Assembly: GCA_050084985.1 (NCBI GenBank)
Contig: JBITNC010000001.1
Span: 42,780,001 to 42,844,000, forward strand
Reading direction: 5' to 3'
Length of the DNA: 64,000 nt
From: Nageia nagi
Taxonomy: Eukaryota > Pinophyta
In this document: positions 9,101 through 22,530 of the stretch, piece after piece
How positions within the stretch are numbered: the stretch's first letter is position 1
Layout of the letters: every line of letters starts with the position of its first letter
Notes under the pieces: model-generated
What the model saw: the letters and a program-made list of their open reading frames with translations, nothing else
The model's database searches: none
What the model was told of the DNA's origin: nothing
Program-made: the position numbers and the translations under genes

Positions 9101-12100
9101 TCAAATCTGAATTAACAAATCTTGATCAAAATGTTTTGGTGTTCATTTCACAACACTCACCATATTGGAAGATTGTATAGAGGTGACCCTATCATTTTTG
9201 TTCACAAATTATGTAATGGAAAATCTAGTCATGATGTTATGGTTTTCTTCTTGGGGCCCATATCACCCAAGAGAATGCTCATACACAAGGTTAGACATCT
9301 TCACATGATGAATAAGTCTTTGAATTATAAGAGAAAATAGATTGTCTTAATAAATATTCCATATGAAATTGGTATAACATCATCGCCTATGGAATAGTCA
9401 TCATATTCCTATGTGCTTAACTCTAAAAGGTATGACTACTAGTTACCCTCACCCCATAACTCTAGTTTTATTGATTGCTACCCTTATATAACAACATGTC
9501 AGGTGTATGGAACACTATCTTGCCTATATCTATCAGATAAACCCACCATTTTTTTGGTATCCTCATGGCCATATCTTGGGTAGCAATGGATATTTAAATA
9601 ATATCCTTTAGTGGTTTATTTTATCTAGTCATTTTATTTTCATTCTTGAATAATACAAGAAATAAAGTGTATTAGAGTCTAATCATTGCATTAAGAAAAA
9701 CCACTTATCATTATGAATTAAGTAAAATATATAACTACTAAACTTATCAATTAAACAATGGCAATAATTTTTTCAAGCATGCATGGGAAGATATAAAATA
9801 AATTTTACTTAATAAGCCATCATAGAATATACAAAACAATATCCCAATTCATTAATCCTACATGCATGACTAGACTAAACACATAATACTTTAAAAGTAC
9901 ATCACTACTAAGAAGTGATAACAAGTATTGAGAATCTTCTACAAGTGGATACTCCTAGCAAGGGAGTGTGACATAGAGTGGTCCTCACTTAAGGAATATT
10001 TTTGGTTAAGATTCATTTTATCATTTAGCATACTCATGAAAACAATTTATCTATTTTCTTTAGACATAAAAAATTATAGCCAATCAATGAATGACATAAA
10101 CTCACAAGTTTACAAACATTAACTTTGGTTTAATTAGGCCATATATTGGTATTCTTAAACAATTACTACACTTGATCAAACCTTCTCATTTATTCCAACG
10201 TTATCTTCCCAACATCACTTTTTAGGGTACTAAACCCAACATCTAGTTTTCAATAGTTTTTTAGTATAATGTTCCCTTATATTAAACAACACTTGTTATT
10301 TGTTAGTGTTCAATTTTGTTTAGATGTTTTTCCTAAACCATGATGTAGTTATTAGTAGATTCTGATCATATTATCAATACTAGCTTTCAAGAAATTAAAC
10401 ACATCAAAATAGTTTCTAATAATTAATTTAATTCATCTCTTGTCTTGCAACCTTTTCTATTTATCCCTATCATTGTTTCTTCAAGATTGAAAGAAATATA
10501 AATCAATGATATTATTTATTCTAGGATAAAGGTTTATAATTAAAATAATATTAGTATAATCCTAATCATTATTTATCATAAGATAATTCATACTATAGTT
10601 TATGAATCCCAAAAAAAAAAATTTGATTTTACACAAATGACTTAATAAGTACTTTTGCCTTTTAAAAGTACAATAAGGTTAAATACAATACAATTATTCA
10701 TACTTGAATTTCTACACTTTTAGTGTTCATACAAATATTATCATTTACTAAGTTTGCAAATGGAAATAACCTGTATTCAATTTCATCATTAGGATTAACT
10801 ATATTACAAAACATCTTCAAAATCATTCTTGAACACTTGATGATTCTTCAAGGCTTGTCATCTCCATCTTCACATGCACAACCAAATGAACCAAAACTTG
10901 GCAATTTAAGGTACTAGGATTTAGTTTAAGTATAATGAGGATTAGGATAACACTTTTATTCAATAAAATTCATCCTACCCTTATATCCATGAACATCCAA
11001 ACCATTTTCATATTCATTCTTAATCATTAATTTTCATCCCATACAATACAAACTTGAAGACATTGCTAGGACTACCTTTCTTCCTTGATCATGGACCTAT
11101 TTCAAACATCAAACGTTTATCTCACTAGATTACCAAGAAGGTTTTCATCACTTTTTTTTATCCTTAAAAATAAATATCACACCCATTAATACAATCATTT
11201 TTCATTAAGCATCATGAATTATAATCAATACTCTATAAAATTCAATATTAAAAAATAATTTAAATTTGAATATTTATCAAGACCATCCAAAACTATTATA
11301 ACCTTTAATTAAAATCATGTAGTCATTCTTTCAACACATATGATGCAAATGTCATAGGATAATTAACTATAAGCTCCTTCCAAAGTATTATTAGTATAAA
11401 TGTTAGTTAATGACACTTCTCATTCAAGTTATTATAAAAAGGCTCAATTCAAAATCTATAGTTTTTCCTATAATATGGTAAAGGTAGCCACATGGGGAAA
11501 TACCTTAGTAAACCTCTATTATAACTATGATTTCTTTGTAAGACTAAGGATGGGTATGCACATGGGAATTCATAGCACAAAACCTTTTGGATTCTCCAAA
11601 CTATCACTTGAGATTAGTTCACTTAGATAAATAATTCAGTTTGAAGCATGTTTCAAATAGTTCCAAGTTGGAGAATGGTTATTAGGCCCAAGTCTAAGTA
11701 AATCATTCAAAAAAAGATTGTAGTTCTCCATTGATTTATGCATCTTACATTAGGCATCTATGAGAAAAAAAATACAAGTATTTCTCAAAATATTGCAACA
11801 TCTAGAAAGTTAATAAAAATATTAATTATATATAGAAGAGATGTGTTGGGGTTTCATAAAAGTTAATAAATTCAAAAAGATAATCTTACAACCCTACATT
11901 GGGATGGGTTTTTAGTTTATACTCTATGTAAGCCTATGGCTTCTCAATCCCAAATCACTAAAATAGTATTAGAATTTTGAGGTTTTTCAACCATAAGTTG
12001 TAAACATTGACCAAATGATCAAATACTAATTAAAGAATTTAAGATTAGTAACCACTAGTTGATAAACTCATTTGACAAAAACTAAAGATTTCGAAGGCTC

Positions 12101-14022
12101 AAGGCTCCAAGCTCTAATACTATGAAAATGATGGAGTTTTGAAAGTTTTTGGAGTGGTAGGAATTTTTAGAACTCCAAACAAATTAGAAATTGAATCTAT
12201 CAAAGTGTAAAGCATGCATATTTCTATAGTCCAAAGGATGGTGATCAAATACTCCTAGGATCCAAAGTGTAGAAATAAGGTACAATGCATGCAAAAAGAA
12301 AATTTTAGAGTTCTAGGAGTCTTTGGTCAACTAGAACTTTTCAAAAATTTGAGAAATTCAAAAGCTAACTAAAATGAAAGTGTTGAATTTTGTTTCAGCT
12401 TTGAGTGTTTGAAATTTTCTAGAATTTTGGGAAAGTTGATATTTCTAAAAAAGTTGAAATTTTTTGAAAATATTGATAGGTTTATAGGGCCAACTTTGGA
12501 AGGGTACAACTTAGTCAAATCTTAGCAAAACTATAGAAATATGACCCATCAAAATGATTAGTGAAAAATTCTCTATCCATTATAAAAGGTCAACAAGAAT
12601 GCAAATAAATTTAGAGGTTTCAAAATTGAGTTGAAAGGAAAAGAATCCATAAATCTCAAGAGTAAGACTACAAAACAATAAGTCTAGAAGTTATGGTTTC
12701 TAAGTGTGTTCTACCAATAAAGTATGGCATGTCATACATGGATGGAAATATATTGAAACCAATAATCCAATATAAAAGGAATAGCACAAAAAGGATGTAT
12801 AGAATCAAAGATATAGCCTTCAAAAGCAAATTATTCTAAAAAGGGTATTTTGTGACAACCATTACTCAAAATGGGAAAAAAACAAGTACCCACATAGTTA
12901 AAATGATCCTAAACAACTAACTATCACCATGGAAGATACTTACATCACTCCTATAAATATGTCAATGTGTTTTCTCATGCATACTAGTCTAAAAATAGAA
13001 AATTTACTACACAACCACAAAGAAATGAAAGCTCTATGAATATCCACCATGACATGGATCAAATTCTTTCTATATGTCTATTTAATAATGATAAGAATAC
13101 AAATAAATGTATAAGAATTACAAGTAATGGACTCTTTCATGTACAAAAGTGGTGCCATGGGACATCCATGAGATTGGTTGAGGATAAGAAAATCAACCAT
13201 AGACTTCTTAAGGACTAGGAAATAACCATGGACTACTTAAGGACAAGTAAGTAAACCATACAAAGTGGTACCACCAGCATACATAGGTATGCTTATGGAT
13301 AAGGTATACAATTGAGTTGTTGTGATTCACAATTGAATGCAACTTTCATCTCTATAATGCAATAAGTGGACGAGGATAAGGCATCAGTGAGTTATAATAC
13401 AAGTAGCATATCATTACAACAACAAAGCCCCTTATGAATAAAGGAAAATCAATCATTTACAGATAAGAGAACTCCATTCTCTAGGTAGAGGCATGTTGGA
13501 TAAGCTTTATAGAAGTTGTTGGAGTAGTTATTGTACTTGTTGACTAAAGTGCTTAAGATGGTGGAGAGCCGATGAAGAAGTAAAGAAGCTGTAAAAGAGT
13601 ACTATAGATAATGGAGTGTTTCCATGGATAAGGATGGCATACCATGGCTACTCATTGAATAAGTCTATTAGAACAAATTTAATCATATGTTGCAAGAGGA
13701 ATAAGTCAAGTGAGACATAAATATCACACCAAATAATGTTGCAAGTTGCAATTTGGATGATTCAGGCCATATTTTTTATAAACCTTCATGTACAAAGGTT
13801 AGTGAATAAAATTCCATAACCTAATAATAAAATATTTCAATATTATAATTTTAAGGAAATTAAATTTCCTTCAAATATTTTTATTAAATTAACTCAATAT
13901 AAAGATATGCATTTCTCATAATTTAGTTATGTTGAGGAGTTAAAATCAAATCCTATGGAAAAAATGTTGCACTCATAAATAATGAGGTTGGTTTTTAAAC
14001 TAAGGGTCTTTGTTTAATATGA

Positions 14023-14026
<4 letters not shown>
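9101..14026. other. No recognisable gene; AT-rich, unassigned
   Basis: About 4.9 kb without a motif I can name. Only short spurious reading frames occur. Part may be the remainder of the element C LTR. At 12111-12122 the plus strand reads GCTCTAATACTA, two transitions from the complement of an iMet primer site, with TGAAAATGATGG right after it, hinting at another minus-strand element. At 13185-13265 a unit of about 30 bp around AAGGACTAGGAAATAACCAT is repeated about three times. Confidence 0.5.

Positions 14027-14058
<32 letters not shown>
14027..14058. repeat. (TA)n microsatellite
   Basis: Uninterrupted TA dinucleotide run of about 32 bp about 200 bp before Copia-3. Confidence 0.95.
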
Positions 14059-14062
<4 letters not shown>

Positions 14063-14264
14063 GGAAAAACCATAGGAACATATCTAAAAAAATGTTCAAA
14101 AAATTCCTTCATGTTGGGTGCAAATCTAGCTCCATAGATGTTAGACTCATAGAGTCTGATTTCATTATTTTTTTATCAACTAAGAAGTTGAAACATTATT
14201 TCAATAACATTGTGGGGTGAAACTAAATCAACATTATGTTCAAGAGAATATTATGACACTTAGT

Positions 14265-14721
14265 TGATAGAGACGAATTCCCTTACATCCAAGATCACCT
14301 TGGAGTGTTCTTCTACTTCTAAGAAAAAACTAAAGAAACTATCACTCAATCACACCCAAGTGAGATAATCATGTATAATGGTTCCTCTCAAGGTTATATT
14401 ACTTCACTTTAACTCAAGATATTTACTTCTCAAATATAATTCTTACAATGCTTACAACCTCTCTCTCATCCTATCAACCTACAAGGCATGAGCATAACTT
14501 TTCTCTATTCAAGTTTATTTACAATAAGGTCAGGCTATCTATTTATAGGAAATAACCCCACCTTAACTCACCTTTTTACTCAACATAAGGTAATAATGGT
14601 CAAATTACACTTATTTAATACCTAAATACTAAAAAAGTATTTATAAATACTTTTGGTATTTAGATGAATTAAGTGAGATATATTTTAAATAGCAAACAAT
14701 AATATCTTAGGAATTCTAACA
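14265..14721 (-). repeat. 3' LTR of Copia-3
   Basis: 457 bp, homologous to 23633-24095. CCTATAAATAG on the minus strand (about 14549-14539) is a likely TATA box. The polypurine tract CATTAAGGGGAG lies at 14733-14722. Confidence 0.93.
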
Positions 14722-15480
14722 CTCCCCTTAATGTAATATTGGGTAGAGAGTAGAGAAGATAAAAAGAGATATAGTAAGATAATTCTCCTCCATAATAGAT
14801 ACCATCAGAGATAAGAACATTACATCTTAAGAAGCAATAGATCCTATATAAGGCTCAACTACTTAACCATTTTAACAAATGGTTTACAATACAATAACCA
14901 TCAATCATAAATGGTTTCAATGTATAAGTGGTATTCAAGAAGAAGTTAATAAAATAAACCTCCATGAGCCTACATACACGAAGTAAGTAACCTACATTCT
15001 CAAGAAAAAAATTGCAAGCTACAAGTAGCTCATACACAAGATTTGTTAAATGTATCATACATTCATATGAACATAAGATAAATGAATTAAATAATGCCAT
15101 CCATAAACTAATCAAATGGTGCACTATAAGTCATCAAAAAGATTCCAATAAAACTCATAGGCACCTATTGTTTAAGAAACATATGTGTTGATCATTATTA
15201 TCAAAAAATAGGATATACATCTAATCATGCACATACTATTTCCTCACATATGGATAACTAAATAGTGCCAACATACACATACTAGTTCCTCGCATATGGA
15301 TAACTAAATAGTGTAAGAAGTGTACAAACATGTTTATCTCATGTGGATAACTAAACAATGCCAATATGCACATACTATTTTCTCACACATGGAGAACCAA
15401 ATACAAAAGTGTACATAAATATCAATACTATATAGCTAAAATACCTTATGGGGGTGAATTTGTCATTACAAAAGATGAGT
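14722..15480 (-). repeat. 3' untranslated region of Copia-3 with tandem repeats
   Basis: About 760 bp of non-coding DNA between the end of RNase H and the LTR. Bases 14722-15170 are clearly homologous to both inverted arms of element G (50532-51000 and the matching part near 52640-53046), sharing CTCAACTACTTAACCATTTT and TTCTCCTCCATAA. Bases 15221-15405 hold about four copies of a 45-65-bp unit containing CACATATGGATAACTAAATAG. Confidence 0.8.
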
Positions 15481-16070
15481 TCAATAAGAATTCAAACTCC
15501 ACTTCCCCTTGAGGGAAACTTCATTAGCCTAAGAGACACCTGAAACTTGCAAAAATGAGTGTTAGAAAGGGGCTTGTTGAATAAATCAATGGAGTTTTTT
15601 TTCGATGAATAATACTAAAGCTACAAGGTACCATCTAGAACTTTTTTCCTAATGAAATATGCTTGGATTTTGATATGTTTTATTCTTTGATGGAACATAA
15701 GGTTTTTGGCCAAAGAAATGGTAGACTAATTATTTGAAGATATTATACATGGGCCAACTTGCTCATACCCAATTTCTTTTAAAAAATGCCTAAGATAAAT
15801 TGCTTCTTGGGCCACAAAAGTTATAGCTTTATATTATGCTTTTAAATGGATAGAGTGATTATAGGTTGCTTCTTGAAATATTAAGAGATAGTAGCTTATC
15901 CAATATTAAACACATAAGTAGAAGTGTATTTCTTATCATCTTTTTCATCCCTATAGTTAGAATTAGAGAACCTTGAGAGAAAAAAAAAGGCAACTTGGTA
16001 AACTTGGGGGAAAGATCCTTTGTGCCTACAATATACCTCAAAATCTTCTTAGCAACATGAAGATACAATA
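15480..16070 (-). pseudogene. RNase H of Copia-3
   Basis: Minus-strand reading gives MYLHVAKKILRYIVGTKDLS, the start of copia RNase H, and near 15600-15490 SIDLFNKPLSNTHFCKF, equivalent to the family's C-terminal D-x-x-T-K-P-L block. In between, frame changes and stops break the active-site region and I could not place all catalytic acids. It is the last coding block before the long 3' non-coding region. Confidence 0.75.
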
Positions 16071-17180
16071 ATAAGGATTGTGCATAAACCTTACCATCAG
16101 ATTCATTGCATATGTAATATCTGGCCTAGAGATAGTCAAATAAAGAAAACTACCAATAAGCTACCTATACTATGTAGCACCTATCAACTAAGAGTTTGAG
16201 CTAGTCTCAATCTTGATTCTAGGAGCAATGGGAATAGCCATAGGATTACACTCTTCCATTACAAACTTCTACAAAATATCTAATACATATTTGAGCTAAC
16301 TAAGGTGGGTATAATCATTACATTGATACACTTGCATACCAAGGTAGGAGTGTAAGAGACCAAGATCAGTCATCTCATATTCTACCTTAAGTTTGGTTAT
16401 GCACTAATTTATGATCACCATATTATTCTCTATGATCAAAATATCATCCATATAGAGAAAAATTAAAACCAAGTCTTTTCCTTCATTGAGCACATATAGA
16501 TCTAAATCTAAGTAGCATTTGGAGAATCCAAGAGTCTCAAAATATCTTAAAATATTCTTGTACCATGCTCTTGATGCTTTATTAATTCTATATGAAAACT
16601 TATTTAACTTGCACACATGGGATTCTTTTATTTCACAATAAACTCTTATAACTGACTCATGAATATTTCAACACCTAATTCACCATTGAGAAATGCACTC
16701 TTCACATCAAGTTGAAGTACTTTCCAAACATGAGCTACTTAAAGGGAAAGGATCAATTTGATTGTAGCCATATTTGTTACTAGAGAAAAGGTTTTATCAT
16801 AATCAATTCCATAATTTTGAGTGAAACCATTAGCAACAAACCTTGCCTTATATTTTTCAATTTCACACTTTGAATTGTATTTGATCATATAAATCCACTT
16901 ATTCCCAATTACATTGTTTGAAGATGAATCTAGAACTAAGTCCTAATTTCCATTTTCATAAGTGATTCATATTTCAAATTCATGGAATCCATCCAACAAG
17001 CATATTTAGATGCCTCCTTAAATGTTGAAGGCTCATTATGATTGTTGATTTTAGCAAGGAGAGACTTATTCAAAGTCATGCTTCTAGTTATCCTTTGGGT
17101 TGAAGAATTTTTCTCTTTAGAAAACTTATAATCTATAGATATATCCAACCACTTAGAAATTTTTAAAGAGTCTTCAAGGA
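16070..17180 (-). pseudogene. Reverse transcriptase of Copia-3
   Basis: At 17148-16936 the linker reads RITRSMTLNK then EPSTFKEASKYACWMDSMNL with YESLMK, the usual start of copia RT. At 16616-16404 it reads CKLNKFSYRINKASRAWYKN and FLYMDDILI, so the catalytic box is YMDD, a common variant. Frame changes between these blocks leave it non-functional. Confidence 0.82.
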
Positions 17181-17199
17181 TTTGACTTAAAGAAGAGCC

Positions 17200-18010
17200 A
17201 TTAGGAACTTCATGGAACTTGATATCCTTTGAAATAAGAACTACTTTTGCTAAAGGAGAGTAGAGCCTATACGCTCTATTTTGATATCATATCCCACAAA
17301 AATGCATTTTTTTGACTTATTACTTGACTTTTTCTTTTTTATAAATAATTATGAAGGAAAATGATTCACATCTAAAGACCCTAAGATGTGAGATATTAGG
17401 CTTCTTTCATGTCCATGTCTCATATGGAGTTTTCACTTCAACTACTTTTATAGGAAAACTAGTCAAGGTGTAGATAATAGTACTGATAGCTTCATCCCAT
17501 AAAAACTTAGGAAGATTTTCCATCATGCATCTAGCTATCTCTATTATGGTCCTATTCTTCCTTTCTGCAACATCATTCTATTGCAAAGTATAAGGGATAG
17601 TAAATTATATTTTTATCCCATGCTTTACATAAAAATCATTGAACTCATTACTTATATATTCTCCTCCATTATCTAATTTTAACATCTTGATCTTTATATT
17701 GGTTTGATTTTTGACTAAGACTATGAAGTACTTTAACATATCAAATTTTTGATCCTTATGCTCTAGTAGATACCTAAAATTCATTTTATTAAAGTAATCA
17801 ATAAAAATAAGAACATAAGATGCTCCTCTAAGAGACTTGGTTTGAAAAGGATCCATCAAATCTAAGTGAATCAATTAGAGAGGTTGAGATTTCCTGGTTT
17901 CCTTTTCTTTCTCAATTTTTTTCCTTTTCATCTTTTTTAAGATGCAATTTTCACAAAGGCTAATGGAGGGTGAAATAGGAGGCAATCCTTTCATAAGATC
18001 TTGATCCTTT
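17200..18010 (-). pseudogene. Integrase of Copia-3, DDE residues retained
   Basis: The core at 17874-17605 reads IHLDLMDPFQTKSLRGASYV (first Asp present), FIDYFNKMNF and LDNGGEYISNEF (second Asp present). After a stop and a frame change the next block reads NDVAERKNRTIIEIARCMME, so the catalytic Glu is also present, then LPKFLWDEAISTI. Unlike Copia-1 no DDE residue is lost, but stops and frameshifts prevent expression. Confidence 0.85.
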
Positions 18011-18389
18011 CTGAGTTAAGTACTCTTATGGTTTAGGTGACCTAAATGTTGACGCCAAAGGTTTCCTTTATAATAAATAGTTGAGAGAAGGCATAACTTA
18101 GTAGAAACTTGATCAATTATATAAAGGTCATTCTTAACTAATCCTTTTATTAAGGTGGTAAACCCTTTTCTTAAACTTTAAGACCTTGAATTAAACTCAA
18201 ATATATAACCCTTTCTTATAATTTGAATCACTGATAAAATATTTATCTCTAACTAGACATAAAGATCACATCTTCAATCATGTTCCCATGTATCAAGATG
18301 ATTCCAATCCCTTGACCTTCTAGCATAAAGTTATCACCCATTACTACCACATATTTCTTATATTTGTGAAAGTTTAATTATTCCTTTTA

Positions 18390-18670
18390 AAGCTCATATG
18401 ATTAGTGCAACTAGAATCCATAACCCAATCATTTGAAAAAGCATGAGACTTAGAATAAAGAGAATAAATATTGAAGCACTAGTTCTCTTTATGACTATAG
18501 ATGCTGCAAAAGTTACAAGTTTTACCAAAATTTTCCTTAGGCACATGAGGTTTATTTGACTCATCTTTGTGATCATGATGATTTTTGTCATACTTTTTTG
18601 CATTTCTTCTAGGATGAGCATGAGGGATCTTTTTATGATTTATGAACTTCTTCTTGAAGTGAGTCATCTT
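18390..18670 (-). pseudogene. Zinc knuckle and protease start of Copia-3
   Basis: The minus strand reads TCNFCSIYSHKEN-stop-CF, a CX2CX4HX4C knuckle whose residue before the last Cys is a TAG at a position normally Gln or similar. About 30 codons on, it reads DWVMDSSCTNHMSF, the copia protease active site with D-S-G changed to D-S-S, probably by a G-to-A transition. Both are in one phase. Confidence 0.8.
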
Positions 18671-18817
18671 AATTTCTCATAAAGCAACATTTTTTCTATT
18701 TTGGAGAAAAAATCAACACCTTCTTGTTGATGGTATCTTCATGCTTCAAGAGAAGTCTACAAAGATTCTCTAAAGAGAAGACTTCCTCTTCATTATCAAG
18801 CCTAATCTCAATCACAA

Positions 18818-19260
18818 TCACGAATGACTAAACTTGGTTGAGAGGCTTTGTAAGATGATAAATACCATGAATTTATTATTGATCCAATTACACCCATAAC
18901 TTATAAGTTGAGTCCTAAGATCAATAATCTTATTCAAGTAGATTTTCACATTATCATCCTCCTCTTGATGAAATTGCAAGAGTTTTTGAAGGATGGTGAA
19001 TCTCTTTGAAAAGTTTGACCCAAGGTAGATCTTTTTAAGCCTATTCCAAGATTTTTGGTGGATTTTGAAGTCAAAATCATGAGGGGGAACTTCATCTAAA
19101 ACTATCCTAAAGATCATAGAAGTTACCAACTCATTCTTGTTGTTATATACCTTTAGTGTTTTGGATTTTATTGGGGTGACTTGATTCTCACTTATTATTT
19201 GCCAAAGCTTACATTCTTGAAGCTCCACTTTCATTCTTTGGAACCATTAAAGATGCACTT
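18818..19260 (-). pseudogene. Gag of Copia-3
   Basis: A 138-codon minus-strand frame reads MKVELQECKLWQII, then WNRLKKIYLGSNFSKRFTIL and DDNVKIYLNKIIDLRTQLIS, matching the UBN2-type capsid domain of copia gag. Upstream, MVPK near 19240 in another phase may be the original start region. Between here and the primer site at 23619 lie 4.3 kb of non-gag DNA, so the leader has been replaced or invaded. Confidence 0.8.
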
Positions 19261-19800
19261 AGGTACAAAGGAATCCCTTATTTCTACAAAAGAAAGGTTA
19301 ATTGATTAAAGCATAAGAAGTAACAATATACAATTTTTCAACCATAATTATAAGTAGCAAAATTATTCAACAACGTAACTAACAAATATTTAACTAACCA
19401 TCAAGCATTTAATTAATTATTATAATAATTGCAAGTAACCAAACAATATAAACTAATCATATTTAATATTGTTATAATTGAAATAAACTTACAAGGAAAT
19501 GCATAGTCATAATTTATAGAAAATTCATGACTTTTAAAGATTTTTAATTTTTTAATTTGCTATTTTTGGGCCTATTGGCTCGAGCCTTAGTAGCCTAATT
19601 TTGTTGGGTTTATTTTTTTCTTAGTCAGCTAGTTAAAATTTTATATCTTCGATGCATATTTTATATAAATTAGCCAAGTATAACCCCATCGAATTCAACC
19701 TAATTGCCTATATTTTATAAAAAAAATTATTTTACTCAAGCAAATTGCCACTTGGTACCAGATCCTCCAAGGAAAAAAATGCAAATTTGAAAGTCACTCA

Positions 19801-20178
19801 ATGCTTGATTGATCCATTACATATGCTTGACTTCTCTTTGTAGATGCTTGAATTATCCCTCTAGATGCTCAACTACTCCTTATGGATGCTTGAATTATCC
19901 CTATGAAAGCTTGAATTCTCCCTACGATTGATCAACTTCTCTTTATGGATGTGAATTCTCCCTATAAATGCTTGACTTCTCCCTATAGACGCTCGACTTC
20001 TTCTTGCATATGCTCAACTTCTCCTTATAAATGCTCAAATTCTCCTTGTATATGCTTAAATTCTCCTTACATATGCTCAACTTCTCCCTAAATACTCTCA
20101 AATTACAAATGCTCGACTTCTCCCTATAGACTCCTAACTTCTCCTTGCAGATGTTCCACTTCTCCTTATAGATGCTCT
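19801..20178. repeat. 21-bp minisatellite inside Copia-3
   Basis: About 17 imperfect head-to-tail copies of a 21-bp unit, typically ATGCTCAACTTCTCCTTATAA, with one or two shortened copies. Because 21 is a multiple of three, the minus strand stays open (about 80 codons) and reads a seven-residue repeat such as SIYKEKL. Nothing else indicates that this is a gene. Confidence 0.92.
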
Positions 20179-20180
20179 TC

Positions 20181-21101
20181 ATGAATATACTAAATTTATT
20201 TTTATTAATTTAGATCAAATATGATCTTAAAATGGTGAAATAACTTTACCAATGGATAGATCTCATTGAGTACATGCAAAACAAGTGGTCATATGACCTT
20301 CTTTGGATCTAAATTGAGCTCTAAAAGATGCTTGACATCTTGCCTCTAAAGACATGCATCTACTTTGATAATGAATATGTGCATCTTCATAAGACCTCTA
20401 AAGACAAGCATCTTCATGAGTTAATGAAGACATGCATCTTCATTGTCAAAGAAGAAGCTAAATATGTATGTCTTTTTTGATAATGAAGATGCACATCTTC
20501 ATAAACTTATGAAGACACATGTTTTCATTGTCAAATCAGATGTGTATCTTCAAAGGGAAGATGTCAAGAATCTTTTAGAGCCCAATTTTGATCCAAAGGG
20601 GGTCATGTGACCATTCATTAGGCATGTACTTGACAAGGTATATCCAATGATGAAGTTATTTCATCATTTAGATATTATGCTTGATCTAAATTACTAAAAC
20701 TAAGTTTGAGCAACTTGTAGCTTTATGAATATACTAAATTTATTTTTATTAATTTACACCAAATATGATCTCTAAATGATGAAATAACTTCACCATTGGA
20801 TAGATCTCATCAAGTACATGCTAAACAACTTGTCATATGACCCCCTTTGGATCAAAATTGAGCTCTAAAAGATGGTCAACATCTTGCCTATGAAGATGTG
20901 TGTCTTCATTATCAAATCAGATGCATGTCTTCAGAGGAAATATGTTGAGCATCTTTTAGAGCTCAATTTTGATCCAAAGGGGGTCATGTGACCACTCATT
21001 TCACATGTAGTAGACGATAGCTATCCAATGGTGAAGTTATTTCATCATTTAGAGATTATATTTGGTATAAATTATTAAAATTAAATTTGAGAAACTTGTA
21101 A
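20181..21101. repeat. Doubled fold-back (inverted) repeat
   Basis: Four copies of an arm of about 160 bp in the order forward, reverse, forward, reverse: 20181-20345, 20558-20720, 20725-20891 and 20941-21101. Shared words include GATCAAAATTGAGCTCTAAA and CATATGACC or its complement. The first pair encloses about 210 bp of short GAAGATG/CATCTTC palindromes, the second about 50 bp. No transposase is visible; a fold-back or MITE-type origin is possible. Confidence 0.88.
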
Positions 21102-22530
21102 CTTCAATAATAAGTCATGCATCTTCAATAACAAGTCAAACATATTCAGTCATAACTTGAGCATATTCATCTTCTCCTCTTACAAATATATTTATTAAAA
21201 ATATCACCATTTTTTACATCACAGTTCTTAAAAATTAAAAATCTCATCATTACTTCTATAGTGGTTTGGGATTGAATCACCAAGATTTTGAATCAATTTG
21301 TCGCTATTTTATTTATTTTGGTTCACTAAAATTCCTTACGCATAACCTTGTAAACTTGTATAGATTAAAAAAAAATGACACGTAGGTTAGTAGCTTTATT
21401 TGGGTTAGTAAGTTGTAGATTAGTTTTAGTAAATTGTAGGTCATGTTAGTGCACTTTATTCAACCTTAAGTAGATTGAAGGTTAGTAATTCCTAATCTAC
21501 AATTGTACTTAGTATTTGAGATTAATGTTTTGAAGTTAGTTTACTTTTTATATGACTAAACTTAATTTTGAGCATTTGTTAATTGTTTAACCATAAAAAT
21601 AGAACATCCACACATAACAAGGGGTTAGTAGTTTCCTTAGTTTTTTGGGTTAGTTACATAACAAAGCTCTAGGAGCTTTACAACATGCTCAATATTAACA
21701 CAAAGCTTAAAAAATTATCCTAAAAGTAAGGTTAATTAACACCAACTTGCTTAAGGGATATTTATTTCGAGGAAGAGCCATTTCCTCAGTCATAAAAGTA
21801 TTAAAGTCCATTGTATAACAAGTTTGAAAGTGAAGCATGTGGGCTATGAATTCATTCCTTTGCCTCACAAGGATTGATTATTTTTGCATTTTTTCTTTAT
21901 ATTCTTTCTCCTTTTCTTTCTTTCAAAACTTGTCCACCTTCTTGTTAAACGCCTTTATTCTTGCAATAGGACTCCTTACTTTCCTATGCTTAGAAGATAT
22001 CATGAAAAGACTATTTCATTTTTTTTTAAAAGGTTAAATCAAGAAGTAAGTAAGAACATATTTACACATATTTAAGTACTTTTTATAACAAGTATTAAAT
22101 CTCCCATTACTATTTTTCTAAAAAAAAGGGTTAATTTTTTCTCCTTTTTAAAAAAGGTAAACAACCATTACAAGAAGAAATGAAAAAAAAAAAATCATAT
22201 CTTTTTCTAAAATTTTACCTTTTTTTATAAATAATTTCAATTGCTAAAAAAAAAAAAACTTTCATCTTGATAGGAAAGGGAAAAAATTGTACCTCCATTA
22301 ACTCATATATAAAAAAAATTCCACCTCAAAGGTGATCTCCCTTCTCTCAAAAAAATACCCTCTTAAGAAATTTTTAAAAAAAATGTAAGACAACCAACTT
22401 ATCATAAATGAGAATTAAAAAAACCTCACTAATTATTGGATGAATATAAAAAAAAAATACTTGAGAGTATTTAATATCCTCTAAGTGAAATTAATGTGGA
22501 GGGGAAAAAAACTGTATACATAAGAGATAA
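21102..22530. other. No recognisable gene; A/T homopolymer-rich
   Basis: Contains GTTAGTA-rich text near 21380-21500 and many A or T runs of 7-12 bp between 21900 and 22500. Reading frames near 21837-22075 are Phe/Leu-rich products of T tracts and are not credible genes. Confidence 0.6.

Noticed and set aside
12111-12124. A primer-site-like word on the minus strand (TAGTATTAGAGC)
   Set aside because: Two mismatches, no gag beyond it and no LTR pair; kept only as a hint.
19943-20182. A minus-strand 80-codon frame with heptad repeats
   Set aside because: Fully explained by the 21-bp minisatellite.
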